Shown here: positions 1 through 8,273 of the stretch, in pieces
How the letters are laid out: the number at the start of each line of letters is the position of its first letter
Numbering within the stretch: the stretch's first letter is position 1
Source: Nitrosomonas communis
Lineage (GTDB): Bacteria > Pseudomonadota > Gammaproteobacteria > Burkholderiales > Nitrosomonadaceae
Length of the DNA stretch: 64,000 bases
Direction of reading: 5' to 3'
NCBI RefSeq assembly: GCF_900114745.1
Contig: NZ_FOUB01000009.1
Span: 24,382 to 88,381 of the forward strand
The notes under the pieces: model-generated
What the model saw: the letters and a program-made list of their open reading frames with translations, nothing else
Told to the model about the DNA's origin: nothing
Database searches by the model: none
Program-made: the position numbers and the translations under genes

Positions 1-585
1 CCACCATACCAACGCTGCCACTACGGCAAGATAGGAAACGGCATCAAGCAATACCGTCGCTACTGCCCCCGCCGCTGCCAGAATAAAACCACCCAATGCA
101 GGACCGATAGCTCGGGCGATATTGATGCTCACCCCATTCAAGGTGATGGCGGAGCCTAGCGTATCCCGTGGCACAAGACGCGGGATGATCGCCTGCCAAG
201 CGGGCGTAGCGAAAGCTGCTCCCACACCGGTTATGAAAGTGAATAGCAGCAAAATCCAGGCATTGACACCGTCTTTCCATAGCAGGCCGGCAAACAGAAA
301 CAGTGCCACCGCCAGCAGAATCTGTGGCCATAGCAATAGCTTGCGGCGATCAAAGAGATCGCCCAGCGCCCCTGCAGGGAGCGCAAACAGGAAGATCGGC
401 AAGGCTGTCGCCGCCTGTACCATTGATACCATCAAAGGTGATGGCGACAGTTCTGTCATTACCCAGCCGGAAGTGACATTGAACATCCAAGTGCCGATAT
501 TCGAGATCAGTGTCGCTGTCCACAACACCGTGAAAACGCGATGTTTGAATGGAGAAAATGTCGATCCAACCATTCCGCCTGACAT
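1..585 (-). CDS. MFS transporter (MFS_3/EntS-like), partial at window edge
   Basis: This is the N-terminal part, about 195 codons, of a major facilitator superfamily permease that runs off the left edge. Reading the minus strand from ATG at 585 gives several hydrophobic helices and the classic loop 2-3 motif GDLFDRRK at about residues 75-82, followed by a conserved stretch with TPAWQAIIPRLVPR and NIARAIGPALGG. That pattern matches the MFS_3 family of enterobactin-exporter type. An alternative ATG lies at 573. The start is 2 bases after the stop of the amidohydrolase gene and has no strong Shine-Dalgarno sequence, which suggests translational coupling. The substrate cannot be told from sequence, and the C-terminal half is not in the window. 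Confidence 0.85.
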   Translation of the reverse strand, partial: MSGGMVGSTFSPFKHRVFTVLWTATLISNIGTWMFNVTSGWVMTELSPSPLMVSMVQAATALPIFLFALPAGALGDLFDRRKLLLWPQILLAVALFLFAGLLWKDGVNAWILLLFTFITGVGAAFATPAWQAIIPRLVPRDTLGSAITLNGVSINIARAIGPALGGFILAAAGAVATVLLDAVSYLAVVAALVWW

Positions 586-587
586 GA

Positions 588-2594
588 TCAATAGGCAAAG
601 CAGCCGCAGCCGATAGTCCACGGATGGTTAAAGCCGGGTCTCTTCTGCTCTTGTTGCCCGCTAAGGCCCAACCAGTAGGAAAGCTTGCCATCATGTTCAT
701 GCACGTGATCATGACGGCATCCTAACGCCATGGAGGCGCTGGCAACGCCAGGTACAGACTTGGCATTAACCTGCTGATAGCCACCAAAATGACGCACTGG
801 CGACCAGTCGGGACTGACCGGTGGTAAAGGCATGTCATGCGACTTGAATTCCGCATCGGCATAGACGATTTTACCGCCCACCACGGTCATGACAGCAGCG
901 ATGTCCTTGATGGCTTCCTCCGGTACCGTCATAAAGTCATGTGACAGCACTGCAAGATCAGCGTATCTGCCAGGCATCAGAGCGCCCTTAACCTTTTCCT
1001 CATTAGATTTATAGGCGCTACCCAGTGTCCAAAGGCGCAGGGCTTCTTCGCGCTCCAGCCGGTTGGCATCGCCATAAAGTGGCAAGCCGCCGACCGTCTT
1101 GCCGGTCACCAACCAGTAGAGCGATACCCAGGGATTATAGCTGGCCACGCGCGTCGCATCGGTGCCGCCACCCACCGGGATGCCCATATCGAGCATCTTG
1201 CGGATTGGCGGGCTGTGCTCTGCGGCAAGCTTGCCGTAACGATCAACAAAATACTCACCTTGAAAAGCCATGCGGTGCTGCACGGCAACACCGCCATTCA
1301 AGCGCTGAATGCGTTCCAGATTTTTTTCACTAACGGTTTCGGCATGATCGAAGAACCAGCGTACATCGCCAAATGGGATATCGTAGTTGATCGTTTCGAA
1401 AACATCCAGAGCGCGGCCGATGGTTTCGTCATAGGTCGCATGCAGACGGAACGGCCAGCGATTTTCCACCAGGAAACGCACGACCTCGCCCAGTTCTTTT
1501 TCCATATTGGCTGCCATATCGGGGCGCGGTTGCAGGAAATCTTCAAAATCAGCGGCTGAAAACACCAGCATTTCACCCGCGCCATTATGACGCAGATACT
1601 CATCGCCGCTGTAAGGCTTGACCATGCCTACCCATTTTTTGAAGTCCGCCAGTTCGCCGCCCTTATTCTGGGTGAACAAATTATAGGCAATGCGTACCGT
1701 CATCTGCCTGTTTTCGTGCAGTTTTTCAATGACTTGGTAATCCTCCGGGTAGTTCTGATAGCCACCACCTGCATCAATACAGCTCGTCACACCCAGGCGG
1801 TTCAGCTCACGCATGAAATGGCGTGTTGAATTGATCTGGTCGCTCATCGGCAGCTTAGGTCCTTTAGCCAATGTCGCATACAGAATCAGTGCGTTCGGCT
1901 CGGCGATCAACATGCCAGTCGGATTGCCTTTCGCGTCGCGCTCGATCCGGCCACCAGTAAAGTCAGGCGTATCCTTTGTAATCCCTACTGCCCGCAGCGC
2001 CGCTCTGTTGAGTAGCGCACGATCATACAGATGCAGGATGAAAACGGGTGTTTCTGGTGCAACCGCATTAATTTCTGCCAGGGTCGGCATACGGCGCTCT
2101 TTAAACTGGAATTCGCTCCACCCGCCGACTACGCGCACCCATTGCGGCGCAGGCGTGCGATCAGCCTGGATTTTCAGCATGGCCATGGCATCCGCCAGAC
2201 TGCGTACCCCATCCCAGCGCAACTCCATATTGTAATTCAGCCCGCCGCGGATCAGGTGCAGGTGGGAATCATTGAGACCGGGAATAACGCGCTTGCTGCC
2301 CAAGTTGATCATTTTCGTATCAGGCTTCGCCAGCGCACGGATCTCCTTATCCGAGCCAATAGCTGATACAAATCCACCTGCCAGTGCAATGGCCGCCACC
2401 TCGGGATTACGCTCATCCAGTGTGGTAATTTTTCCGTTGTAGAAAATCACATCAGGCTCATTATTTACCATAGCATGAACCATCTTTGGAAACAGATTGA
2501 GATAGCGCCCTGCTAACAATCCTGTACCCAGCAGCACGCTGCGCTGTATAAAAGTCCGGCGTTTCAGGTTCTCGATAAAAGAATTTCTTTTCAT
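588..2594 (-). CDS. Tat-exported amidohydrolase (amidohydrolase 3, YtcJ-like)
   Basis: A 668-residue metal-dependent hydrolase. Twin arginines followed by a hydrophobic stretch (RRTFIQ at 12-17, then about 18-30) look like a Tat signal, so the enzyme is probably periplasmic. The metal-binding HxH is at His111/His113 (DSHLHL), and a GGGTDATR segment supplies the distal aspartate, as in the YtcJ/NfdA-like subgroup. A good Shine-Dalgarno (AGGAGG) precedes the ATG. The C-terminus adds a Cys/His-rich tail (CRHDHVHEHD) that the core family does not need; it may bind metal. The downstream MFS gene begins within 2 bases. The hydrolysed substrate (amide, carbamate or similar) is unknown. Confidence 0.88.
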   Translation of the reverse strand: MKRNSFIENLKRRTFIQRSVLLGTGLLAGRYLNLFPKMVHAMVNNEPDVIFYNGKITTLDERNPEVAAIALAGGFVSAIGSDKEIRALAKPDTKMINLGSKRVIPGLNDSHLHLIRGGLNYNMELRWDGVRSLADAMAMLKIQADRTPAPQWVRVVGGWSEFQFKERRMPTLAEINAVAPETPVFILHLYDRALLNRAALRAVGITKDTPDFTGGRIERDAKGNPTGMLIAEPNALILYATLAKGPKLPMSDQINSTRHFMRELNRLGVTSCIDAGGGYQNYPEDYQVIEKLHENRQMTVRIAYNLFTQNKGGELADFKKWVGMVKPYSGDEYLRHNGAGEMLVFSAADFEDFLQPRPDMAANMEKELGEVVRFLVENRWPFRLHATYDETIGRALDVFETINYDIPFGDVRWFFDHAETVSEKNLERIQRLNGGVAVQHRMAFQGEYFVDRYGKLAAEHSPPIRKMLDMGIPVGGGTDATRVASYNPWVSLYWLVTGKTVGGLPLYGDANRLEREEALRLWTLGSAYKSNEEKVKGALMPGRYADLAVLSHDFMTVPEEAIKDIAAVMTVVGGKIVYADAEFKSHDMPLPPVSPDWSPVRHFGGYQQVNAKSVPGVASASMALGCRHDHVHEHDGKLSYWLGLSGQQEQKRPGFNHPWTIGCGCFAY

Positions 2595-2690
2595 AAGCTC
2601 TTCCTCCTAAAACCAAGAGACAGATGCAGATAAATGATATCAGCGATAATCTGGACGCCAAGACAATTGAATCAGACTATCCCCGAAGAT

Positions 2691-4181
2691 TTACAGCTCG
2701 TTGCGCCAGGTCTGATCGTCGTTATCAAACAGGCGGTTGGCTTCTGTCGGACCCCAGCTTCCGGACGGATAGATTGGAATAAATTCACGCTCGACCAGCC
2801 AATGTTTTAAAATGGGATCGACAATCCGCCACGCCCATTCCACCTCGTCAAAGCGGATAAATAGCGAACGATCACCCTCGATGACGTCGAGTAATAGTGT
2901 TTCATAAGCATCAAGTGCCTGCTCGTCAGTTTTGAGGAAACTCGCGTTCATCTGCATCACGCGCGTGTCCATGTCAAGACCTGGTTGCTTGACGTGAATT
3001 TCTAAGCGCATCGATTGTTCGGGCTGGATCGACAGCAATACCCAGTTCGGCGCGATGAATTCCAGCGGGGTCTCGCGGAAAAGCTGTTGCGGGGGATGCT
3101 TGAAGCGGATTGCGATCAGTGATGCCTGCTTCGCCAGTCTTTTGCCTGTACGCAGATAGAACGGAACGCCACGCCAACGCCAGTTGTCGATGTAAAACTT
3201 TGCGGCAACAAAAGTCTCAGTGAGGGAGTTGATCTCGACATTCTCCTCCTGCTGGTAACCTACCACTGTCTGTCCGTCGATGTTACCAAGCGCATATTGC
3301 GCGCGCACTGCGTGCGCATGAATCGCGCGCTTGGCAATCGGTCGGATCGAGCGCAATACCTTGACCTTTTCGTCGCGCAGCGCATCTGCCTCAAGCGCGA
3401 CCGGAGGCTCCATCGCTACCACAGTCATCAGTTGCATGAGATGATTCTGCAGCATGTCGCGCAAGGCACCGGCACGATCATAGTAGTCGGCGCGCTTTTC
3501 GATCCCAATCGACTCAGCTACCGTGATCTGCACATGATCGATGAAGTTACGATTCCAGAGTGGTTCAATCAGTGTGTTGGCAAAGCGAAACACAAGCAGG
3601 TTCTGCACTGTTTCTTTGCCGAGAAAATGGTCGATGCGATAGACCTGCTCCTCATCTAAATACTGATGCAATAAACGATTCAGCACCTGCGCTGATTCAA
3701 GATCTTCGCCGAAGGGTTTCTCGATCACCACTCGGTTCATACCGCGCGGCTGGTTGAGTCCAACTGCTTGGAGATTCTTGATTACCACAGCGAAATCAGC
3801 GGGTTTGATTGCGAGGTAAAATACTGTACGCGAACAAGCCGGTTCCGGTGGCAAGTTGGCTACTAGCGCGCGATATGATTCCACATCGTTGAGATCACCT
3901 CGATGGTAGCGAAAGCGGGCGAGGAAGCGCTCGAACACCGGACCTTCCAGCTTGGCTTTGACTTTGTTAGCCAATATGCTGCTCAGGTATTCGCGCCAGC
4001 TGTCAAGTGTCCAGTCGCGACGGGAAAAAGCAACGATAGTAAGCCTTTCCCCCAGCCGTGAGGCTACTTCCAGATGAAACAGTGCAGGCAAAAGCTTGTT
4101 TGATGCGAGATCACCTGTTGCACCGAAAATCACGAATGAACACGGCAAATTCTCTAATTGAGGCATCTTCGAGCTATTCAT
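2691..4181 (-). CDS. zwf: Glucose-6-phosphate 1-dehydrogenase
   Basis: Oxidises glucose 6-phosphate to 6-phosphogluconolactone in the cytosol and makes NADPH; it is the first step of the oxidative pentose phosphate and Entner-Doudoroff routes. The nucleotide-binding motif GATGDLA is at about 20-26, EKPFG at 154-158 and the active-site signature RIDHFLGKE at 182-190. The frame is open to 4232, but ATG at 4181 is preceded by AAGGAG at 7-base spacing, giving 496 residues, the usual family size. Only 90 bases upstream lies a broken gnd remnant, so the next oxidative step is not encoded by its former neighbour. Confidence 0.96.
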   Translation of the reverse strand: MNSSKMPQLENLPCSFVIFGATGDLASNKLLPALFHLEVASRLGERLTIVAFSRRDWTLDSWREYLSSILANKVKAKLEGPVFERFLARFRYHRGDLNDVESYRALVANLPPEPACSRTVFYLAIKPADFAVVIKNLQAVGLNQPRGMNRVVIEKPFGEDLESAQVLNRLLHQYLDEEQVYRIDHFLGKETVQNLLVFRFANTLIEPLWNRNFIDHVQITVAESIGIEKRADYYDRAGALRDMLQNHLMQLMTVVAMEPPVALEADALRDEKVKVLRSIRPIAKRAIHAHAVRAQYALGNIDGQTVVGYQQEENVEINSLTETFVAAKFYIDNWRWRGVPFYLRTGKRLAKQASLIAIRFKHPPQQLFRETPLEFIAPNWVLLSIQPEQSMRLEIHVKQPGLDMDTRVMQMNASFLKTDEQALDAYETLLLDVIEGDRSLFIRFDEVEWAWRIVDPILKHWLVEREFIPIYPSGSWGPTEANRLFDNDDQTWRNEL

Positions 4182-4257
4182 CTCCATTCTCCTTGATCGC
4201 ATGACCGCCGAAGCCATGCCGCATTTTAGCAAGCAGTTTTATAGTATAGTCGTTCTT

Positions 4258-4360
4258 ATTCCATTCCCAAATCAAAAATGACGCGAAGGCGAGTCGCAGA
4301 TAGTATGAATAATACGGCAAGGTGAAGTCGACAAAGTCAATTTTGATTTAGAAATGGAAT
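4258..4360 (+). repeat. MITE-like repeat, copy 1
   Basis: A 103-base element with terminal inverted repeats: ATTCCATTCCCAAATCAAAA on the left and TTTTGATTTAGAAATGGAAT on the right. The core carries the family signature GACGCGAAGGCGAG...GCAAGGTGAAG..GACAAAG. It lies directly where the gnd remnant loses similarity. No clear target-site duplication is visible. Confidence 0.85.
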
Positions 4361-4553
4361 GACCTTCCGTGGCGAAACGGATCGTGCCAGTGAGAGCGCT
4401 TGTATGAATGGCTGTAGGCGTCCGGTTTCCTTGACTAGCGGCCTCGGCCACGTCAAATGTGCGGTTCATTACCACTATTTTCATGCCTTTCCGGGCAAAA
4501 CGGTGCGCCATATTATCGCCCATCTGCCCTAAACTCATGATGCCGAATTTCAT
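4361..4553 (-). pseudogene. gnd: 6-phosphogluconate dehydrogenase, N-terminal remnant
   Basis: From ATG at 4553, preceded by AGGAGAG, the first residues read MKFGIMSLGQMGDNMAHRF, which resembles the N-terminal Rossmann region of decarboxylating 6-phosphogluconate dehydrogenase (MxxGxxGLGxMGxNM). Similarity fades after about 30-60 codons, and the frame runs straight into the repeat at 4258-4360, ending at 4272. A functional enzyme needs 300 or more residues, so this is a truncated pseudogene with intact initiation signals. It lies between zwf and nrdJ on the same strand, as expected for a former zwf-gnd neighbourhood. Confidence 0.7.
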
Positions 4554-4721
4554 GCCTCTCTCCTGTGATGTAGTTCGATCATCAGGCCACAGACTTATCG
4601 GGTTAAGTTAGTATCTTTATGCCCAAAACCTGAGGATCTCCCATTATTGCAAGAAAAAGTTTACTAATGAATCCATCTTATGTCCAAGCACTACAGAAAC
4701 TTACAGCAGCTATTCTCTAAC

Positions 4722-6539
4722 TTAATCTGCTTCACGCTCTAAATTGCAACAATGCGGCGCTGTTTGTTCTTGTTCTATCTTGCTCATGATAGCACCCGTC
4801 ACCGGATTAGGACGAAAAGTCGTGCAGCCTTTCAGACCAAGATCATAGGCTTGTTGATAGAGATTACGAAACGCTACGAAATCATAATCTGTCGGCACAT
4901 TGATCGTTTTGGAAATGGCCTGGTCAATATATGGCTGAATAGCTGCCTGCATTTGCAGGTGATCAGTGGGTGAAAGCTGGTAAGCATTGATAAATGCCGG
5001 AGGTAAAGATTTACTTACATCGCTTCTGCGCCAAAAAGCCACTGCATAATCGACTACCTGATATTCCGAGTAATTTCCATCCAACCCCAATACGCGTCGC
5101 GTGTACTCACTATCAAAAACTGGCTCCAGACCACTTGAAATATTATTGGCAAGAAGACTGATAGTGCCGGTCGGCGCAATAGCTGTCAGATGGCTGTTAC
5201 GTATGCCATATCGCGCAATGCCCTGGCGAACAGCTTCGGGTAAGGAGCGTACAAAAGTACCGGCAAGATATTTTTCCTGATCGAAGGAGGGAAACGATCC
5301 TTTTTCCCGAGCTATATCGATAGAAGCCTGGTAGGCCGTATGACAAATTGTCTGCATAATTGATTGCGCAATCTGCAGGGACGCTTTGCTGCCATAAGGT
5401 ATATTCAGCATCATTAGTACATCAGCCAGACCAGTGATCCCTAACCCGATACGTCGCGAAGAATGCACCTGCATAGCCTGACTAGGTAGCGGGAAATTCG
5501 AGACGTCTATGACATTATCCAGCAAGCGCACTGCAATTCTTGCAGCTGCGCTAATACTTTTCATATCCAGATGCGCTTGCTCCGAAAAGGGAGCGCACAT
5601 GAATTGCGTAAGATTAATAGAACCAAGATTGCAAGCACCATAGGGAGGCAACGGGACCTCACCGCAAGGATTGGTCGAATGAATCCTCTCACAATAATAA
5701 AGATTATTAAGTTGATTGATACGATCAATAAACAATACCCCTGGTTCAGCATAATCAAAGGTAGCACGCATGATCTTTTCCCATAGCTCACATGCACGAA
5801 TACGCTTGTATACCTTGCACGGCACAGGTTGCCCGTAACCTGCCCAATCTTGCATCAGCACTTCACCCTCCATTACATGCTCACCGATCGGAAAGACCAG
5901 CAACCAGTCTTCATCCTTGCTTACCGCGCTCATAAAATCATCACTGACCAATACTGAAACATTAAAGCGCCGTAACTGAGTTCGATCCTGCTTGGCAGCT
6001 ATGAATTCCTCGATATCAGGATGGTCACAGCGTAATGTCCCCATCATGGCGCCGCGCCGAGCTCCGGTTGAAAGAATGGTTGCGCACATACTGTCCCAGA
6101 TATGCATGAAAGAAACGGGGCCAGATGCAACTGAACCAACGCCATACGCCTGCGTACCACGTGGGCGTAGTGTGGAAAAATCATAACCGACGCCGCCACC
6201 TTGCTGCATCGTCAACGCGCCTTCTTTAAGCGCATTGAAGATTCCCTCCATTGCATCGGGAATGGTACCCATAACAAAACAGTTAAAGAGTGTGACCTTG
6301 TGTTCAGTCCCTACACCCGCCTGGATACGGCCTCCTGGCAAGAATTTAAAATTTTGTAGAATGTCGTAAAAACGCGCTTGCCAATGCTCCTGATTACTTT
6401 CTCCCGCAGCCAAAGTAGAGGCAATGCGCCTCCAGCTATCACTAATCGTGGCATCATAAGCTACACCACCTTTACGATAGCGGTATTTAGCTTCCCAGAC
6501 ATGCCGGGCAATGGGTGTGGTGAAATAGAGATCGTTCAT
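4722..6539 (-). CDS. nrdJ: Adenosylcobalamin-dependent (class II) ribonucleotide reductase
   Basis: A 605-residue ribonucleotide reductase alpha chain that reduces ribonucleotides to deoxyribonucleotides with a B12-generated thiyl radical. Visible motifs are the N-terminal redox cysteine in FNCF (Cys87), the catalytic STNPCGE with Cys292 and Glu294, GACNLGSINL just after it, and TAPTGTISLLANN-type sequence further on. The QGGGVGYDFS and TGARRGAMMG segments are typical of class II. A short tail with a CC pair may serve in thioredoxin-mediated re-reduction, though a clean CxxC is not seen. There is no beta-subunit gene nearby, as expected for this class. The upstream spacer shows no recognisable cobalamin riboswitch. 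Confidence 0.93.
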   Translation of the reverse strand: MNDLYFTTPIARHVWEAKYRYRKGGVAYDATISDSWRRIASTLAAGESNQEHWQARFYDILQNFKFLPGGRIQAGVGTEHKVTLFNCFVMGTIPDAMEGIFNALKEGALTMQQGGGVGYDFSTLRPRGTQAYGVGSVASGPVSFMHIWDSMCATILSTGARRGAMMGTLRCDHPDIEEFIAAKQDRTQLRRFNVSVLVSDDFMSAVSKDEDWLLVFPIGEHVMEGEVLMQDWAGYGQPVPCKVYKRIRACELWEKIMRATFDYAEPGVLFIDRINQLNNLYYCERIHSTNPCGEVPLPPYGACNLGSINLTQFMCAPFSEQAHLDMKSISAAARIAVRLLDNVIDVSNFPLPSQAMQVHSSRRIGLGITGLADVLMMLNIPYGSKASLQIAQSIMQTICHTAYQASIDIAREKGSFPSFDQEKYLAGTFVRSLPEAVRQGIARYGIRNSHLTAIAPTGTISLLANNISSGLEPVFDSEYTRRVLGLDGNYSEYQVVDYAVAFWRRSDVSKSLPPAFINAYQLSPTDHLQMQAAIQPYIDQAISKTINVPTDYDFVAFRNLYQQAYDLGLKGCTTFRPNPVTGAIMSKIEQEQTAPHCCNLEREAD

Positions 6540-6721
6540 GGTTTTGGGTTAACATCAATTTGATTTATCAAATAGGTAAAGAGATGAACCGTGCGATCAA
6601 AAGCAGTGCGTAGCGCATAAAATCATTCGGTTAGCATCGACAAGCATTCCCACGCACAAAAATGCCCTATCTAACCTCAACCATAAGTTTGACAACGCTA
6701 CTGAAGTTTTGTTGAAGTTTA

Positions 6722-6748
6722 TAATCCTAAAAACCGTTTTTAGGATTA
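6722..6748 (-). terminator. Rho-independent-like hairpin at the end of the lodB-like gene
   Basis: A 12-13 bp stem, TAATCCTAAAAA / TTTTTAGGATTA, with a CCG loop overlaps the TAA stop of the LodB-like gene. The AT-rich arms would give a U-rich end. It separates this operon from nrdJ. Confidence 0.6.
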
Positions 6749-7861
6749 TTTATAAATTTGATGGCGCCGCTGCCAAAAAGGTGCATCAGGCCAACGTTGT
6801 TCCTGTTGATAATATTCACGCCTGGTTGCTAGATAAGTATCAAACTCTCGATTCATCAACGCATGATATTTGGCACTGCCGCTTTCGTCATCGCGTAGAT
6901 AGTGATCAGCGATAGCGTAGGAAGCAAACAATGACGATCTCAGTGCTTTGATAATTCCTTGGGAGGATAAAGGGTCAAAACTGGAAATCGCATCCCCTAC
7001 CGCCAGCATGTTAGGTGGATAAGCACAAGCGAAATAACGTGAGGATGCTGGCCAAATCAGGGGTGGCGACAAGGGACAGCCAGTGGCAACCAGCGGCCTG
7101 ATATACTGGGTTTCAGCTAAATATTGCAGCCAGGTCGATAATTGTGCTACCTGTAATTGACGCGCTATATCGATATCTGTCATCAACATGGCTACTCTGC
7201 GGTTACCGGGAATCGCAGCGGTATACCACCAGCCATTTCGAAATGCTTCGATCACGGCAGCATCGGTACTAAACGCTTCCGACGGCGCACGCTGTTCAAA
7301 AAAAATCGAGCAAGCCACTAACCGATCAAACTTGATCGGCACCCGTTTCAGCAATCGCGAACATATTGCATCACGCCCGCTGGCATCTACCACATAACGC
7401 GCAGAAAATCTGCCAGCTGTACCACAATCGATGAGCCAACCATTTTCGTCTTTCTTGAGCGAGCACACTCGTGCCGATAGAATTTCTGTGCCACAGTGCA
7501 CGGCTTCAGTGATCAGCATGCGGTCAAAGCATTGGCGGTCTAGTCGCCATCCGGTATGGTAGACATGTAGAAAAAATTCATTGCTGATTAATTCGGGGCC
7601 ACCCCATGCGCTCAAGGTGCGAAAAGAGGGACTATGACCGGTCTGCTCGAAAGATGAACTTACGCCTAAATGATCAAGGAACGGTTTGATAGTGGGAGGG
7701 ACCGACTCACCGATGCGGAAAGGGATGTTTTTTCCCGCATCGGCGAGGCAGACGCGTAAGCTGGGGATAACCTGGCTAAGAGAAATCGCTACGGCTGCCC
7801 CGGCGGGACCAGCACCGACGATAAAGACATCGTAAGCAGCGCTACTCGCTTTTGACGGCAT
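6746..7861 (-). CDS. LodB-like FAD-dependent oxidoreductase
   Basis: A flavoprotein of the geranylgeranyl-reductase/tryptophan-halogenase-like fold. An FAD-binding GAGPAG motif lies about 15 residues after the chosen start, and a second FAD segment (AVGDAISSFDPLSSQG) lies in the C-terminal third. Placed next to a LodA-like oxidase, it matches LodB/GoxB, which are required to form the cysteine-tryptophylquinone cofactor of their partner. The frame is open to a TTG at 8029, but the flavin fold begins only after ATG 7861, and that ATG overlaps the 3' end of the preceding small gene in typical operon fashion. That start gives 371 residues. It ends at the hairpin at 6722-6748. Confidence 0.85.
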   Translation of the reverse strand: MPSKASSAAYDVFIVGAGPAGAAVAISLSQVIPSLRVCLADAGKNIPFRIGESVPPTIKPFLDHLGVSSSFEQTGHSPSFRTLSAWGGPELISNEFFLHVYHTGWRLDRQCFDRMLITEAVHCGTEILSARVCSLKKDENGWLIDCGTAGRFSARYVVDASGRDAICSRLLKRVPIKFDRLVACSIFFEQRAPSEAFSTDAAVIEAFRNGWWYTAAIPGNRRVAMLMTDIDIARQLQVAQLSTWLQYLAETQYIRPLVATGCPLSPPLIWPASSRYFACAYPPNMLAVGDAISSFDPLSSQGIIKALRSSLFASYAIADHYLRDDESGSAKYHALMNREFDTYLATRREYYQQEQRWPDAPFWQRRHQIYK

Positions 7862-8258
7862 AGAACGAGGCCACGACTCCTGCAGGGGCCACGGTACCCG
7901 GTTCGCTACCGGAATGAGGAATGGTACGGATGACCGAGCCAATAATTGCTGGTCGCTGCTGAACACCATTGGGCCAATGAGAGACCAGATAGCCTTCGTA
8001 ATCGTAAATTCATTGCTCACCACTGACAATGCCTACCCCTTGCAAACGCACACGCATAGGAGTACCGTATTCTCGCGAACCTTTTAGTGCCAAAGACCAG
8101 CCGGGGCCGCCGATAACGCCACTCAGGATTTGCATCGGATCTTCATTGATTTCGATGGCACCACGGCCGAATTCGAGGTTATTAAAGTCCTGATTTACAT
8201 CTGGGTTATTCAACAAACTGCGATAAGTCCATTTACCAACAAATGGATTGTCATTCAT
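7842..8258 (-). pseudogene. Small LodA-cluster accessory protein, interrupted by in-frame TGA
   Basis: ATG at 8258 opens an 82-codon frame ending at TGA (8010-8012). Ignoring that single TGA, the same frame continues for 55 more sense codons (IYDYEGYLVSHWPNGVQQRP... to ...FYAVKSE) to TAG at 7842-7844, giving one 138-residue protein. The second half has normal protein-like composition and ends by overlapping the LodB-like start, so it was clearly coding. The residue at the TGA is plausibly Trp (TGG to TGA). From memory, similar small proteins accompany some LodA-like operons, but no function is known to me. It could be a nonsense mutation, a sequence error or a readthrough site. The gene starts 15 bases after the LodA-like stop. 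Confidence 0.75.
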
Positions 8259-8273
8259 GGAGATACTCCTTCT

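Noticed and set aside
122..616. Plus-strand long frame opposite the MFS gene
   Set aside because: It lies antisense to the MFS transporter, whose motifs are clear, and has no family-like features.
7842..8258. Selenoprotein reading of the in-frame TGA
   Set aside because: No SECIS-like element was recognised, the local context suggests Trp, and no catalytic motif surrounds the TGA.
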